From Ilumatobacter sp. (GTDB lineage Bacteria; Actinomycetota; Acidimicrobiia; Acidimicrobiales; Ilumatobacteraceae), in assembly GCF_030065885.1 (NCBI RefSeq), contig NZ_JASJCS010000064.1, positions 1 through 35,098 of the forward strand: a DNA stretch of 35,098 nucleotides. Reading direction: 5' to 3'. The position numbers and the translations under genes were made by a program. Under the pieces are notes generated by a model. That model was given only the letters and a program-made list of their open reading frames with translations, was not told the origin of the DNA and made no database searches. This document shows positions 16,738-24,529 of this stretch, piece by piece. Numbering within the stretch: the stretch's first letter is position 1; every line of letters starts with the position of its first letter.

Positions 16738-19641
16738 GTGCCGGCCGCGCCACTCCCGCATGACGAAGCAGATCGTCTCGCGGCCCTCCGAAGGCTCGGC
16801 ATCCTCGACACGCCGAGCGAGGAGCGCTTCGACCGTCTGGTCCGGGTCGCCTCGACCGCGCTCGGCATGCCGATCGCGCTCGTCAGCCTGATCGATCAGC
16901 ACCGGCAGTGGTTCAAGGCACGGGTCGGGCTGGACGCGACGGAGACACCCAGGGAGCAGGCGTTCTGCGCACACGCGATCACGAACCCTGGCGAGACGCT
17001 CGTCGTCCCGGACGCCACGCAGGACGAGCGGTTCGCGGACAACCCGCTCGTCACCGACGACCCCAACATCCGCTTCTACGCCGGCCGGGTCGTCCACGGC
17101 ACCGAAGGCCAGCCGCTCGGCACGCTCTGCGTCATCGATCGGGAGCCGCGCCAGTTCGACGCGCACGACAACCAGGTGCTCTGCGATCTGGCCGAGCTCG
17201 TCGAGGAGGAGCTCGCCCAATCCGACCGCAACACCGTGGTGATGGCACTCGAACGCAGCGAGCGCAGCAAGGCGACGCTGCTCCATGCCCTCGAGGAGGG
17301 CCTGGTGGTCCAGGACGCGACCGGCCGCATCGTCGAGTGGAACCGAGCCGCCACCGAGCTGCTCGGGCTCTCCGACGACGAGCTGGCCGGTCGTACCTCG
17401 ATCGATCCCCGCTGGCGGGCCGTCCACGTCGACGGCCGGCCGTGGCCGGGCGAGGACCATCCCGCCATGGAGGCGCTGCGAACGGGCGAACCGGTCAGCG
17501 ACCGCACGATGGGCGTGCACCGGCCCGACTCGTCGCTGGTCTGGCTCCGGGTGAACTCGCGGCCGATTCGCGACCGTGACGGCCACGTCACGAGCGTCCT
17601 CACGCTGTTCGCCGACGTGGTCGCGACGTTCGACAACGAGCGCGCCTCCGAGACCATGACGCTGCGCCTTCGCCAGGCGATCGAATCGTCCGGCATCGGC
17701 ACGGCGATCCTCGACGGCCGCGGTTCGACGATGTTCGTCAACGACGCCTACACGGACATCCTGGGCCTCGGCCATCACGACCTGCTCGGCCGTACGCCGA
17801 CCGTCTGGATCCATCCCGACGACCCGCAGTACGGCGGCCGCGGCTTCGACGAGCTCGGCTGGGGCGATTCGGTCCGTCTCACGACGGAGATCCGAGTGCT
17901 CGGCCACGACCGTCGCGACCGATGGGTGCGCGCCCACCTCACCCGTCTCGTCGATCGGTCGACCACCGATCGATTCGTGTTGCAGCTCGAGGACGTCACC
18001 GAGCGGCGGCGGTTGGCCGACGCGCTGCGCAGCAGCGAGGAGCTCGCCCGCGCGTCGCTCGACTCGCTCGAGCAGGGCGTCGTCCTCGCCGACGCGACCG
18101 GGGCGATCCACCAGATCAACCCGGCCGCCGAACGCATCCTCGGCCACACTGCCGACGAGCTGACCGCCGCGTTCCGATCCGGGACGTGGGAGACGTACGA
18201 CGAGCACGGCAAGGTGAAGCCGCGTGACCAGCGCCCGATCCGTCGGGTGATGGACACCCGCGAGGCGGTACGGAGCGAGATCCTCGGGTGGCGCCACAGC
18301 GCCGGCCACCTGGTCCTGCTCAGGCTGTCGTGCGTCCCGATCCCCGACGCGGACGGCGTCGAAGGTCGCTTCGTCGTCGCCTTCGCCGATGTCACCGACC
18401 AGCACCGGGCGGAGCGGCTCGTCGACGCGACCTTCGCCATGGCGCCAGTCGGACTGGCGCTGGTCGACGACGAGCGATCGGTGGTCCGCTGCAATCCGAC
18501 GTTCGCCACGCACGCCGGTGGGAACGGCGAGGACCCGGGGGGCCAGGCGCTCGACGCCCTCCTCGACATCGCCGGTGACGCGCCGCGGGAGGACGGCACC
18601 GGTGCCGGGCTCGGCGACGAGCTCCACCTCGCCGCCGACGACGGCACCCAGTCGTGGATCGAGACCCGCAGCGCCGAGATCGACGACTTCGACCGGTCGA
18701 TGCGCATCGTCGCCACGTTCGACGTCACCGCCCGCAAGCAGCTCGAGCTCGATCTCCAACGCTTCAGCCACCTGTTCGAGAACGCCAACGACATCATCAC
18801 GGTCGTCGACCCGACCGGCCAGGTGCTGTACGCCAGCCCGAGCAACGAGCGCGTCCTGGGCTACCCGTTCGGGTGGCGGAGCCCCGGCGGCATCCTCGAC
18901 CTGGTCCACCCGGACGATCTCCCGGCGACCGCGGCCGAATTCGAGGCGCTGCGCGCCGGTGCACGCGGGTCGGATCCGTTCACGATGCGCGTCCGCAGCT
19001 TCGACGGTGAGTGGAAGCACATCGAGACGATCGGCACCAACCTCGTCGACGAGCCATCGGTCAAGGGGATCGTGCTCACCTCACGCGACGTCACCGAACG
19101 GCAGCAGCTCAGCGCCGAGCTCGCCCACCGGGCGAGCCACGATCCGCTGACCGATCTCCCCAACCGGGCCGCCGCCGAGGAGCGGCTCGCCGACGCCCTC
19201 CGGCGCACGCCCGGGGATCGCCGGCTCGTCGGCGTCTGCTATCTCGACCTCGACGGGTTCAAGACGGTCAACGACACGCTCGGCCACGCCGCCGGCGACG
19301 AGGTGATCGTCGACGTCGGCCGGCGACTCGCCGACGGCGTCCGCGAGAGCGACCTCCCGGCGCGCTTCGGCGGCGACGAGTTCGTCGTCGTGCTGGACCA
19401 GCTCCCCAACGCCGAGCGGGCGGTCGCCGTGGCCCGCCGGCTCTGGGAGGACCTCACCACGCCGCCGCTCCGGTCCGGTGACGTCCCGGTCGGCGTCAGC
19501 GTTGGCATTGCCGTCAGCCAGCCGGACGACACGGTCGACTCGCTGCTGTCCCGCGCCGACACCGCTCTGTACCGCGCCAAGAGCAGCACGACGTCGAAGG
19601 TGATCCTGTACGAAGGCCTCGACGTCCCGTCCGTCACGTGA
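16738..19641 (+). CDS. GAF-multi-PAS-GGDEF diguanylate cyclase
   Basis: 967 residues, no membrane segment, so a cytoplasmic sensor making cyclic di-GMP. An N-terminal GAF domain (about 20-160) has LVSLIDQHRQWFKARVG and FCAHAI. About five PAS units follow, starting near 175 (EEGLVVQDATGRIVEWN), 310 (SGIGTAILDGRG), 445 (LEQGVVLADATGAI), 560 (APVGLALVDDERS) and 680 (NANDIITVVDPTGQVLYASP). The C-terminal GGDEF domain has DPLTDLPNRAA, YLDLDGFKTVNDTLGH, an intact GGDEF motif at 878-882 and the product-inhibition I-site R-E-S-D at 869-872. No EAL or HD-GYP phosphodiesterase is attached. The GTG is the most upstream start compatible with the GAF domain and has a GAGGTG Shine-Dalgarno sequence inside a hairpin. 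Confidence 0.94.
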   Translation: MPAAPLPHDEADRLAALRRLGILDTPSEERFDRLVRVASTALGMPIALVSLIDQHRQWFKARVGLDATETPREQAFCAHAITNPGETLVVPDATQDERFADNPLVTDDPNIRFYAGRVVHGTEGQPLGTLCVIDREPRQFDAHDNQVLCDLAELVEEELAQSDRNTVVMALERSERSKATLLHALEEGLVVQDATGRIVEWNRAATELLGLSDDELAGRTSIDPRWRAVHVDGRPWPGEDHPAMEALRTGEPVSDRTMGVHRPDSSLVWLRVNSRPIRDRDGHVTSVLTLFADVVATFDNERASETMTLRLRQAIESSGIGTAILDGRGSTMFVNDAYTDILGLGHHDLLGRTPTVWIHPDDPQYGGRGFDELGWGDSVRLTTEIRVLGHDRRDRWVRAHLTRLVDRSTTDRFVLQLEDVTERRRLADALRSSEELARASLDSLEQGVVLADATGAIHQINPAAERILGHTADELTAAFRSGTWETYDEHGKVKPRDQRPIRRVMDTREAVRSEILGWRHSAGHLVLLRLSCVPIPDADGVEGRFVVAFADVTDQHRAERLVDATFAMAPVGLALVDDERSVVRCNPTFATHAGGNGEDPGGQALDALLDIAGDAPREDGTGAGLGDELHLAADDGTQSWIETRSAEIDDFDRSMRIVATFDVTARKQLELDLQRFSHLFENANDIITVVDPTGQVLYASPSNERVLGYPFGWRSPGGILDLVHPDDLPATAAEFEALRAGARGSDPFTMRVRSFDGEWKHIETIGTNLVDEPSVKGIVLTSRDVTERQQLSAELAHRASHDPLTDLPNRAAAEERLADALRRTPGDRRLVGVCYLDLDGFKTVNDTLGHAAGDEVIVDVGRRLADGVRESDLPARFGGDEFVVVLDQLPNAERAVAVARRLWEDLTTPPLRSGDVPVGVSVGIAVSQPDDTVDSLLSRADTALYRAKSSTTSKVILYEGLDVPSVT

Positions 19642-19676
19642 CCGCCCGCCCGGCCGGTCCGCGGACCCGCTCGGCG

Positions 19677-19868
19677 TCAATCGTCGGCCGGCGCCCGCAG
19701 ATTGAGGTACAGCGCAACGAGCGCGACGAGCACGATCGCCCAGACGAGGAACCTGATCAAGAACCGAATCGTGCCGATCACCGCGCCGAGCAGCCAGAAG
19801 AGGACGAGCGCGACGATCACCCATCCGACGATGCTCGCGAGCATGCTGCGGGGTCGCCCGGCCGCCAC
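19677..19868 (-). CDS. Small two-helix membrane protein
   Basis: 63 residues: a basic start (MAAGRPRS), two hydrophobic segments at about 10-31 and 36-56, and a polar tail ending NLRAPADD. No family recognised. It is considered real because the GTG at 19868 has a TAGTGT -10 element 6 nt upstream, matching other leaderless genes here, and because the hydrophobic pattern is unlike the Arg/Pro-rich shadow frames around it. It is convergent with the diguanylate cyclase gene. Confidence 0.7.
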   Translation of the reverse strand: MAAGRPRSMLASIVGWVIVALVLFWLLGAVIGTIRFLIRFLVWAIVLVALVALYLNLRAPADD

Positions 19869-19874
19869 GGTCCC

Positions 19875-19880
19875 ACACTA
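19875..19880 (-). promoter_or_regulatory. Leaderless -10 element of the small membrane protein gene
   Basis: TAGTGT on the minus strand, 6 nt before the GTG at 19868. Confidence 0.5.
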
Positions 19881-19957
19881 CGCGCGTGTCTGCCCACCCT
19901 GCGGGATACACCCACTCCGTGCGCTCGTGCACGACCGTGTCACACCCGTCCGCGAGG

Positions 19958-21187
19958 ATGGCGGGGGTGGAGTCGGCGAGCGCGTACGCAGCGGTCGAAC
20001 CGAACCTCCGGCTGATCCCGCTCCACCAGGCGCTCACCCGTTCGCTGGTGTGGCTGCCGATCTTCGTGCTGTTCACCCGGGCGCGGTTCGATCTCGACGG
20101 CGCGCTGGTCCTGGCCTCCCTCTACTACCTGTTCGTGGTCGTGCTCGAGGTGCCGTCGGGCTGGATGAGCGATCGGCTCGGCCGCACGATCACGCTGCGC
20201 ATCGCCGCGGCGAGCTGGGTCGGGGCGCACCTCTCGTTCCTGATCGGCGACGACCGGTTCTGGGCGATCATGCTCGGCCAGTTCCTGCTCGCCGGCGGCT
20301 TCGCCTCGTTGTCGGGCACCGACGTGACGTTCCACTTCGACACCCTCGAGTCGTTGGGCCTCGAGCGCGAGTTCGCGCGTCGCGAGGCGAGGGTCGCCTC
20401 GATCGGCTTCGCGGCGGCCGCGATGAGCGGGGTGGCCGGTGGGGTGCTCGGTCTGGTCGATCTGCGGCTCGCCTTCCTCGCGTCGCTGGCGCTCGCCGTC
20501 GCGCAGCTCGTCGTGGCGATGCGCCTGGTCGAACCGCCCACCGGCCGGCACGCCGACCCCTTCGTGCGGCAGCTCCGGACGTGCGCCGGCTACCTGCGCG
20601 ACCGCTGGATCGGGTGGATCTTCTTCTACGGCGTCGTGCTGGTGACGCTCGAGCACGTTGCGTTCACCGTCGCCCAGCCCTGGATCACCGAGGTCCTCGA
20701 TCGCCCGGCCGACGACCTCGGCGTGACGCCGCTGCTGACCGGCACGACGTTTGCGGTCGTTGCCATCGTCGGCTCCGTCGCAGCACGCTCGAGTGCCCGG
20801 CTCGGCGAGCGGTTCGGCGTCGCGCCCACGCTGATCGGCTTCGGCGCGCTCTCTGCGGCCGTCGTCACCGGCATGGCGCTGTGGGTGCACGCGGCGATGC
20901 TCGTGCTGCTCGCCTTCCGGAGTGCGCAGGGCGCGGCGGCGCCGGTGCTCATCAGCGCCGCCGTCGCCCCCGTCACCGCGCCCGGGCATCGCGCCACGCT
21001 GCTCAGCATCAACTCGCTCGCCGGCCGGCTGAGCTACGGCGTGTTCCTCCTCGTCGTCACGACCGACGCCGAGGACGACGTGGTCGGCGTGCTCACGACG
21101 TTCTCGATCGTGTCGTGGTCGCTGGTCGCGGTGTTGATCGTCACTGCGTGGTGGGCCACGCGAGGCCGAGCCGCCGCCACCACCTGA
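19958..21187 (+). CDS. MFS transporter
   Basis: 409 residues with about 12 hydrophobic segments, the first at about 23-39 (VWLPIFVLF). The MFS signature loop between TM2 and TM3 appears as G-W-M-S-D-R-L-G-R-T. The charged loop around residues 185-205 marks the middle of the 6+6 arrangement. The substrate cannot be inferred. The ATG at 19958 puts ~20 residues before TM1; a GTG at 19886 in the same frame would add 24 non-hydrophobic residues and overlaps the divergent promoter region, so it is less likely; GTG at 19967 is another option. Confidence 0.88.
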   Translation: MAGVESASAYAAVEPNLRLIPLHQALTRSLVWLPIFVLFTRARFDLDGALVLASLYYLFVVVLEVPSGWMSDRLGRTITLRIAAASWVGAHLSFLIGDDRFWAIMLGQFLLAGGFASLSGTDVTFHFDTLESLGLEREFARREARVASIGFAAAAMSGVAGGVLGLVDLRLAFLASLALAVAQLVVAMRLVEPPTGRHADPFVRQLRTCAGYLRDRWIGWIFFYGVVLVTLEHVAFTVAQPWITEVLDRPADDLGVTPLLTGTTFAVVAIVGSVAARSSARLGERFGVAPTLIGFGALSAAVVTGMALWVHAAMLVLLAFRSAQGAAAPVLISAAVAPVTAPGHRATLLSINSLAGRLSYGVFLLVVTTDAEDDVVGVLTTFSIVSWSLVAVLIVTAWWATRGRAAATT

Positions 21188-21205
21188 GCCCAGCGGCCGC
21201 ACCGA

Positions 21206-21715
21206 TCACGCCGCGATGTCGTGGACGGAGCCGTCGTCACGGACGAGCGTGTTCTCGGTCAGCGTGACGGTCATGGGACGCTCGAACCTCGCGAGAGCGT
21301 TGGTGAGGCCGGTCAGCTGCATCGCCAGGACGACCCGCGTGTCCGTCGGCGCCAGCGCTCGTTCGACCGAGACGCGGGCGGAGTCGCATCCGAGGACGAC
21401 GACGGCGTCGTAGTCCGCAGCGCGCTTCAGGAGGCGCTTCCGCTGGCCGCTCGTCCAAACGCACATCATCGGGCTCGGGATCCACATCCGGAAGACGCCG
21501 GTCTTGATCCCGCGGCGCTCGAGGGAGTCACGGACGTCCCGGATGTGGGCCTCGAACGCCTCCGTCTTGACGCCGTGCCGGAGGGGCTCGAGCCACGGCG
21601 CGCCACGCTGCATGGCCAAGCTCACCGGTGGACACACGGGGCACGAGACGATCAGGGCGGAGCGAGCCTCCGCCAGCTCGTCCTGAACGTCGATCGATTC
21701 CAGATGAAGGGGCAT
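21206..21715 (-). CDS. Unrecognised four-cysteine protein (CPxCPP ... GCDSA)
   Basis: 169 residues, soluble, no signal peptide. Four cysteines look like ligands: Cys25 and Cys28 in VSCPVCPP, Cys85 in MMCVWTSGQRKR and Cys110 in VVVLGCDSARV. The strand-turn placement of the last resembles sites in iron-sulfur or corrinoid-activating proteins, but I cannot name a family. The C-terminal part (about 120-160) looks like a beta-rich domain. It has the strongest Shine-Dalgarno in the window (GAGGAGG, 6 nt before the ATG) and a possible TTGACG -35 upstream, in contrast to the leaderless neighbours. It lies between an MFS gene (convergent) and the SOS-boxed HNH gene (divergent). Metal binding is an inference. 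Confidence 0.7.
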   Translation of the reverse strand: MPLHLESIDVQDELAEARSALIVSCPVCPPVSLAMQRGAPWLEPLRHGVKTEAFEAHIRDVRDSLERRGIKTGVFRMWIPSPMMCVWTSGQRKRLLKRAADYDAVVVLGCDSARVSVERALAPTDTRVVLAMQLTGLTNALARFERPMTVTLTENTLVRDDGSVHDIAA

Positions 21716-21831
21716 TCCAAACCTCCTCGGGTTCCACCTCCACGGTCTCACGATCGTCAACGGATCGCGTACCGACCTCGGCCGGTCGCTGACGAGGATT
21801 CGTCTGATTTGCTGGTGTTTCGCGTTGCATA

Positions 21832-21847
21832 TCGAACGTATGTTCGC
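21832..21847. promoter_or_regulatory. SOS box (LexA site) of the HNH gene
   Basis: TCGAAC-GTAT-GTTCGC matches the actinobacterial/Gram-positive type LexA consensus TCGAAC-N4-GTTCGA at 11 of 12 defined positions. It directly abuts the -10 element TATCCT at 21848, where bound LexA would block RNA polymerase. Confidence 0.75.
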
Positions 21848-21853
21848 TATCCT
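21848..21853 (+). promoter_or_regulatory. Leaderless -10 element of the HNH gene
   Basis: TATCCT, 6 nt before the GTG at 21860, immediately downstream of the SOS box. Confidence 0.55.
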
Positions 21854-21859
21854 CTACCC

Positions 21860-23137
21860 GTGGACACATTGGTCGTCGAGCTGCCGTCATCGGCCGAGGA
21901 CTGGGCCTCGTTCGAGGGCCGCGAGTTCGACGCCAAGGTGCGCGTGCTCGACATCGCCGGGCGGCGCATCGAGGCGGCGATCGTCGGTGCGACCGACCAC
22001 TCCCATCGCACCGGCCACTTCCTCACCGACGGGCATCGCACGGTCGGCAACTGGCTGATGGCGACGACGAACTGCTCGCGTGGCGAGGCCAACGCACGGC
22101 GCCGCTCGGCGAAGCTGATTCGCGAGCTCACGACCGTGGCCGAGGAGTTCATGGCCGGCAAGGTCGGCGTTGCGCAGGTGCGAGAGCTCGCGCGGCTGGC
22201 CGCCAATCCGAGAGCTGGTGATCAGCTCGGCGAGTCCGAAGATCTGCTGCTGGAGGCCGCCCAGACGCTCGAGTTCGCAGACTTCCGCGTCGTGACATCG
22301 CGCTGGGAGCAACTGGCCGACGCCGACGGCGCCCACCGCGAGCACGAGCGAGCGCACGACGAGCGCAACGCTCGCTGCGACTTCGACGGTGCCGTGTTCC
22401 GGTTCGAGACGTCGCACGGCGTCGTACAGGGCACGTCGATGCGCGACGTGTTCCAGGCGTTCTGCGATGCCGAGTTCGAGCGCGACTGGCAGTGGGTGCA
22501 AGCGACGTACGGCGACGAGGCCAACCGGTCGTTGCTGCCGCGCACGGCTGGTCAGCGACGTGCCGACGCCTTCGTAGCGATGGTGCTGGCCGCCGCGGAG
22601 GCCGGGGTCGGCGACGGCCGCTCGATCGACACCACGGTCAACCTCGTGTGCGACCTCGACCAGTACGAGCAGCGACTCGAGTCCGAGATCACCGGCGAGC
22701 CGGTCGACGTCGACCCGTCGACGGTGAAAGAGCGGCGGTGCGAGACGACCGACGGTGTCCCCGTCGACCCTCGTCAGATGGTCGCCGCCGCAGTGCTCGG
22801 CCGGCTCCGTCTGATCGTCACCGACGAGGCGGGCGTGATCGTCCACGCCGGCCGCAAGCGCAAGCTGTTCAACGGGGCGCTGCGAGAGGCGATCATGGCG
22901 ATCGACCCGATGTGCGGCTGGCTCGGCTGCACGCTCCGGGCCCAGATCTGCGACATCGATCACCTCGAACCGAGATCACGAGGCGGGCCGACCAACCCCC
23001 GGAACGGCAAGATCCTCTGCCACAAACACAACGTCTTCAAACACGTCAACGACTTCCGGGTCAGCCGACGAAGCGACGGCACCATCGAGATCCACCGCCC
23101 CGACGGCAGTCAACTTCGCCCACCCGACGCGGCATAG
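21860..23137 (+). CDS. DUF222 / HNH endonuclease domain protein (13E12-like)
   Basis: 425 residues. The helical DUF222-type region spans about 15-300 with the characteristic HRTVGNWLM and REL-rich helices. A C-terminal HNH nuclease domain (about 350-397) has Cys352, Cys357, the D-I-D-H core at 365-368, N379/N382, then ILCHKHN at 385-391 with Cys387, so the zinc and catalytic residues look present. Members are abundant in actinobacteria, including the 13E12 repeat family of mycobacteria, some of which are known to be DNA-damage inducible. The SOS box abutting its promoter fits that. The GTG at 21860 is set by the -10 element. The frame is open far upstream without homology. It is probably a solitary selfish or stress gene; no partner is adjacent. 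Confidence 0.92.
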   Translation: MDTLVVELPSSAEDWASFEGREFDAKVRVLDIAGRRIEAAIVGATDHSHRTGHFLTDGHRTVGNWLMATTNCSRGEANARRRSAKLIRELTTVAEEFMAGKVGVAQVRELARLAANPRAGDQLGESEDLLLEAAQTLEFADFRVVTSRWEQLADADGAHREHERAHDERNARCDFDGAVFRFETSHGVVQGTSMRDVFQAFCDAEFERDWQWVQATYGDEANRSLLPRTAGQRRADAFVAMVLAAAEAGVGDGRSIDTTVNLVCDLDQYEQRLESEITGEPVDVDPSTVKERRCETTDGVPVDPRQMVAAAVLGRLRLIVTDEAGVIVHAGRKRKLFNGALREAIMAIDPMCGWLGCTLRAQICDIDHLEPRSRGGPTNPRNGKILCHKHNVFKHVNDFRVSRRSDGTIEIHRPDGSQLRPPDAA

Positions 23138-23222
23138 GTCGCGGATCACGGCGTGCGTGGGAGCAACTCGGTGGACGCTGCATCGCGGCCCTCAGCGAGG
23201 CGACGCGGAGACGGCCAACGAC

Positions 23223-23903
23223 TCAGCCGGCGGGGCCGTGGTAGCGGTCGTCGCCCGTCGCACAGTAGGTGTTGAAGGAAGCCCGGTCGTTCGGCGTCAA
23301 CCCCGCTGCCGACCATGTCAGTTCCTGATCCGGTTGCTCGGCACCAGCGAAGTTCGTACCCGGCTTCTCACCTTCCGACACGAGACGTAGCGTCGAACCG
23401 TCAATCACGAAATCCGTGACCGAGCAGGACACCTCGATCAGGACGCGGGGCGTCGACCCGCGAGGATCGACACCCAGAACCGCGACATAGCCGAGCCCGT
23501 TCGTCCCGCCGGAGCGGCAAGCGGCAACGATCGACTCGCCGCCGGGCACCACGCGATCTGCGATCTCGGTGCGACACCCGCGTGCCCCGTAGCTGGTCGG
23601 CGATCGGTGAAGCAGGACCGGAACAGTCTCCCCATCGATCTCGGCAAGAGCTGCCAGCACGAGGTCATCCATCCGGTCACTGCTCGCAGTCCCGGCGACG
23701 AGCCGCACGCCGTCCTCACGCGTGGCGTCGCCGAGAATCTCGGTCACACCTGCCACCGGGGCTGCCGGTCGACTTCCACCATCACCCTGATTCGAGCTGG
23801 GTTGATTCGTCGGCGTGGCGCGCCGAGGAGCATCGTCAGCACAGCCCGAGAGCATCGCGAGCAGGAGGAGGCCCAACCCCAGCCGCCGGCCAGAGGATTC
23901 CAT
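23223..23903 (-). CDS. Putative lipoprotein of unknown function
   Basis: 226 residues. The signal peptide has RR then LGLGLLLLAM and a lipobox LSGC, giving lipidated Cys21. A Ser/Asn/Gly/Pro-rich linker (about 30-52) leads to a globular part with three or more cysteines (in GARGCRTEI, VAACRSGG, VSCSVTD and NTYCATGDD), which could form disulfides outside the membrane. No family recognised. The ATG at 23903 is preferred; the preceding codon is GTG and could also serve. Convergent with the HNH gene, 85 bp apart. Confidence 0.75.
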   Translation of the reverse strand: MESSGRRLGLGLLLLAMLSGCADDAPRRATPTNQPSSNQGDGGSRPAAPVAGVTEILGDATREDGVRLVAGTASSDRMDDLVLAALAEIDGETVPVLLHRSPTSYGARGCRTEIADRVVPGGESIVAACRSGGTNGLGYVAVLGVDPRGSTPRVLIEVSCSVTDFVIDGSTLRLVSEGEKPGTNFAGAEQPDQELTWSAAGLTPNDRASFNTYCATGDDRYHGPAG

Positions 23904-24153
23904 CACCCGACCATCATGTCCGAGCAGCTACCTCGCCTCCCGGATGTGAGACGAGCGCAACGACGCAGTGCCGGGCGGACGCCTCGTCGCGATCGTGCAT
24001 ACCCGAGCGTAAGATCTGCGAGGCGGTCTCGGTGGCGGGCCGGCCACTCCTCGATCGGGCTCGAGGCGATGCACCAGGGCTGTAGGTCGAGTCCCGTCGC
24101 CGAGACGCGCCGCCCGTTCGACGACCGAACCGCAGCACGCTCGGGAAGACGTG

Positions 24154-24462
24154 TCAATCGGTGGGGGCCACGGCTGCCCAGCCGGCCGCGGAGACACCAA
24201 GCCGTCGCCCGATCGTCACGATTCGGTCGTAGGTGTCCCGACGGATCGGCAGCGGCGGCTCCCTGGTCATGTAGCGCAGGTGATCGAACGCAAGCCCGAG
24301 TTCGCTGGCGCCAAGGAAGTCGTTGACGACCTCACGACCATCGAGGAGATAGACCTGATCGAGCCCGGACCCCGGCGCCGGCGTTCCACGAACCTCATCG
24401 AACGCCGCCTGCATCAGCGGTTCGATGTCATCGAGCACGTCGAGGATGAGCGCAGCGGTCAC
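24154..24462 (-). CDS. Hypothetical protein downstream of ilvD
   Basis: About 102 residues from a GTG at 24462. Acidic and compositionally normal: LILDVLDDIEPLMQAAFDEV, then YLLDGREVVNDF, LGLAFDHLRYM and a C-terminal RIVTIGRRLGVSAAGW. It lacks the Arg/Pro bias of shadow frames, which supports a real gene. No domain recognised. The start is uncertain; the frame is open to 24528. It follows ilvD on the same strand after 67 bp and could be cotranscribed. The 250 bp before the lipoprotein gene (23904-24153) hold nothing I can assign. Confidence 0.5.
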   Translation of the reverse strand: MTAALILDVLDDIEPLMQAAFDEVRGTPAPGSGLDQVYLLDGREVVNDFLGASELGLAFDHLRYMTREPPLPIRRDTYDRIVTIGRRLGVSAAGWAAVAPTD

Positions 24463-24529
24463 AGCATGTGGAGCCCGCGCGCACCGACGGCGATCGATCC
24501 AGCGCGCCAGTGGTCTGGATGGGGCCACG

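Noticed and set aside
19886-19957. GTG at 19886 as start of the MFS transporter
   Set aside because: It would add 24 polar residues before TM1 and lies in the promoter area of the divergent small membrane gene; no TANNNT at a suitable distance.
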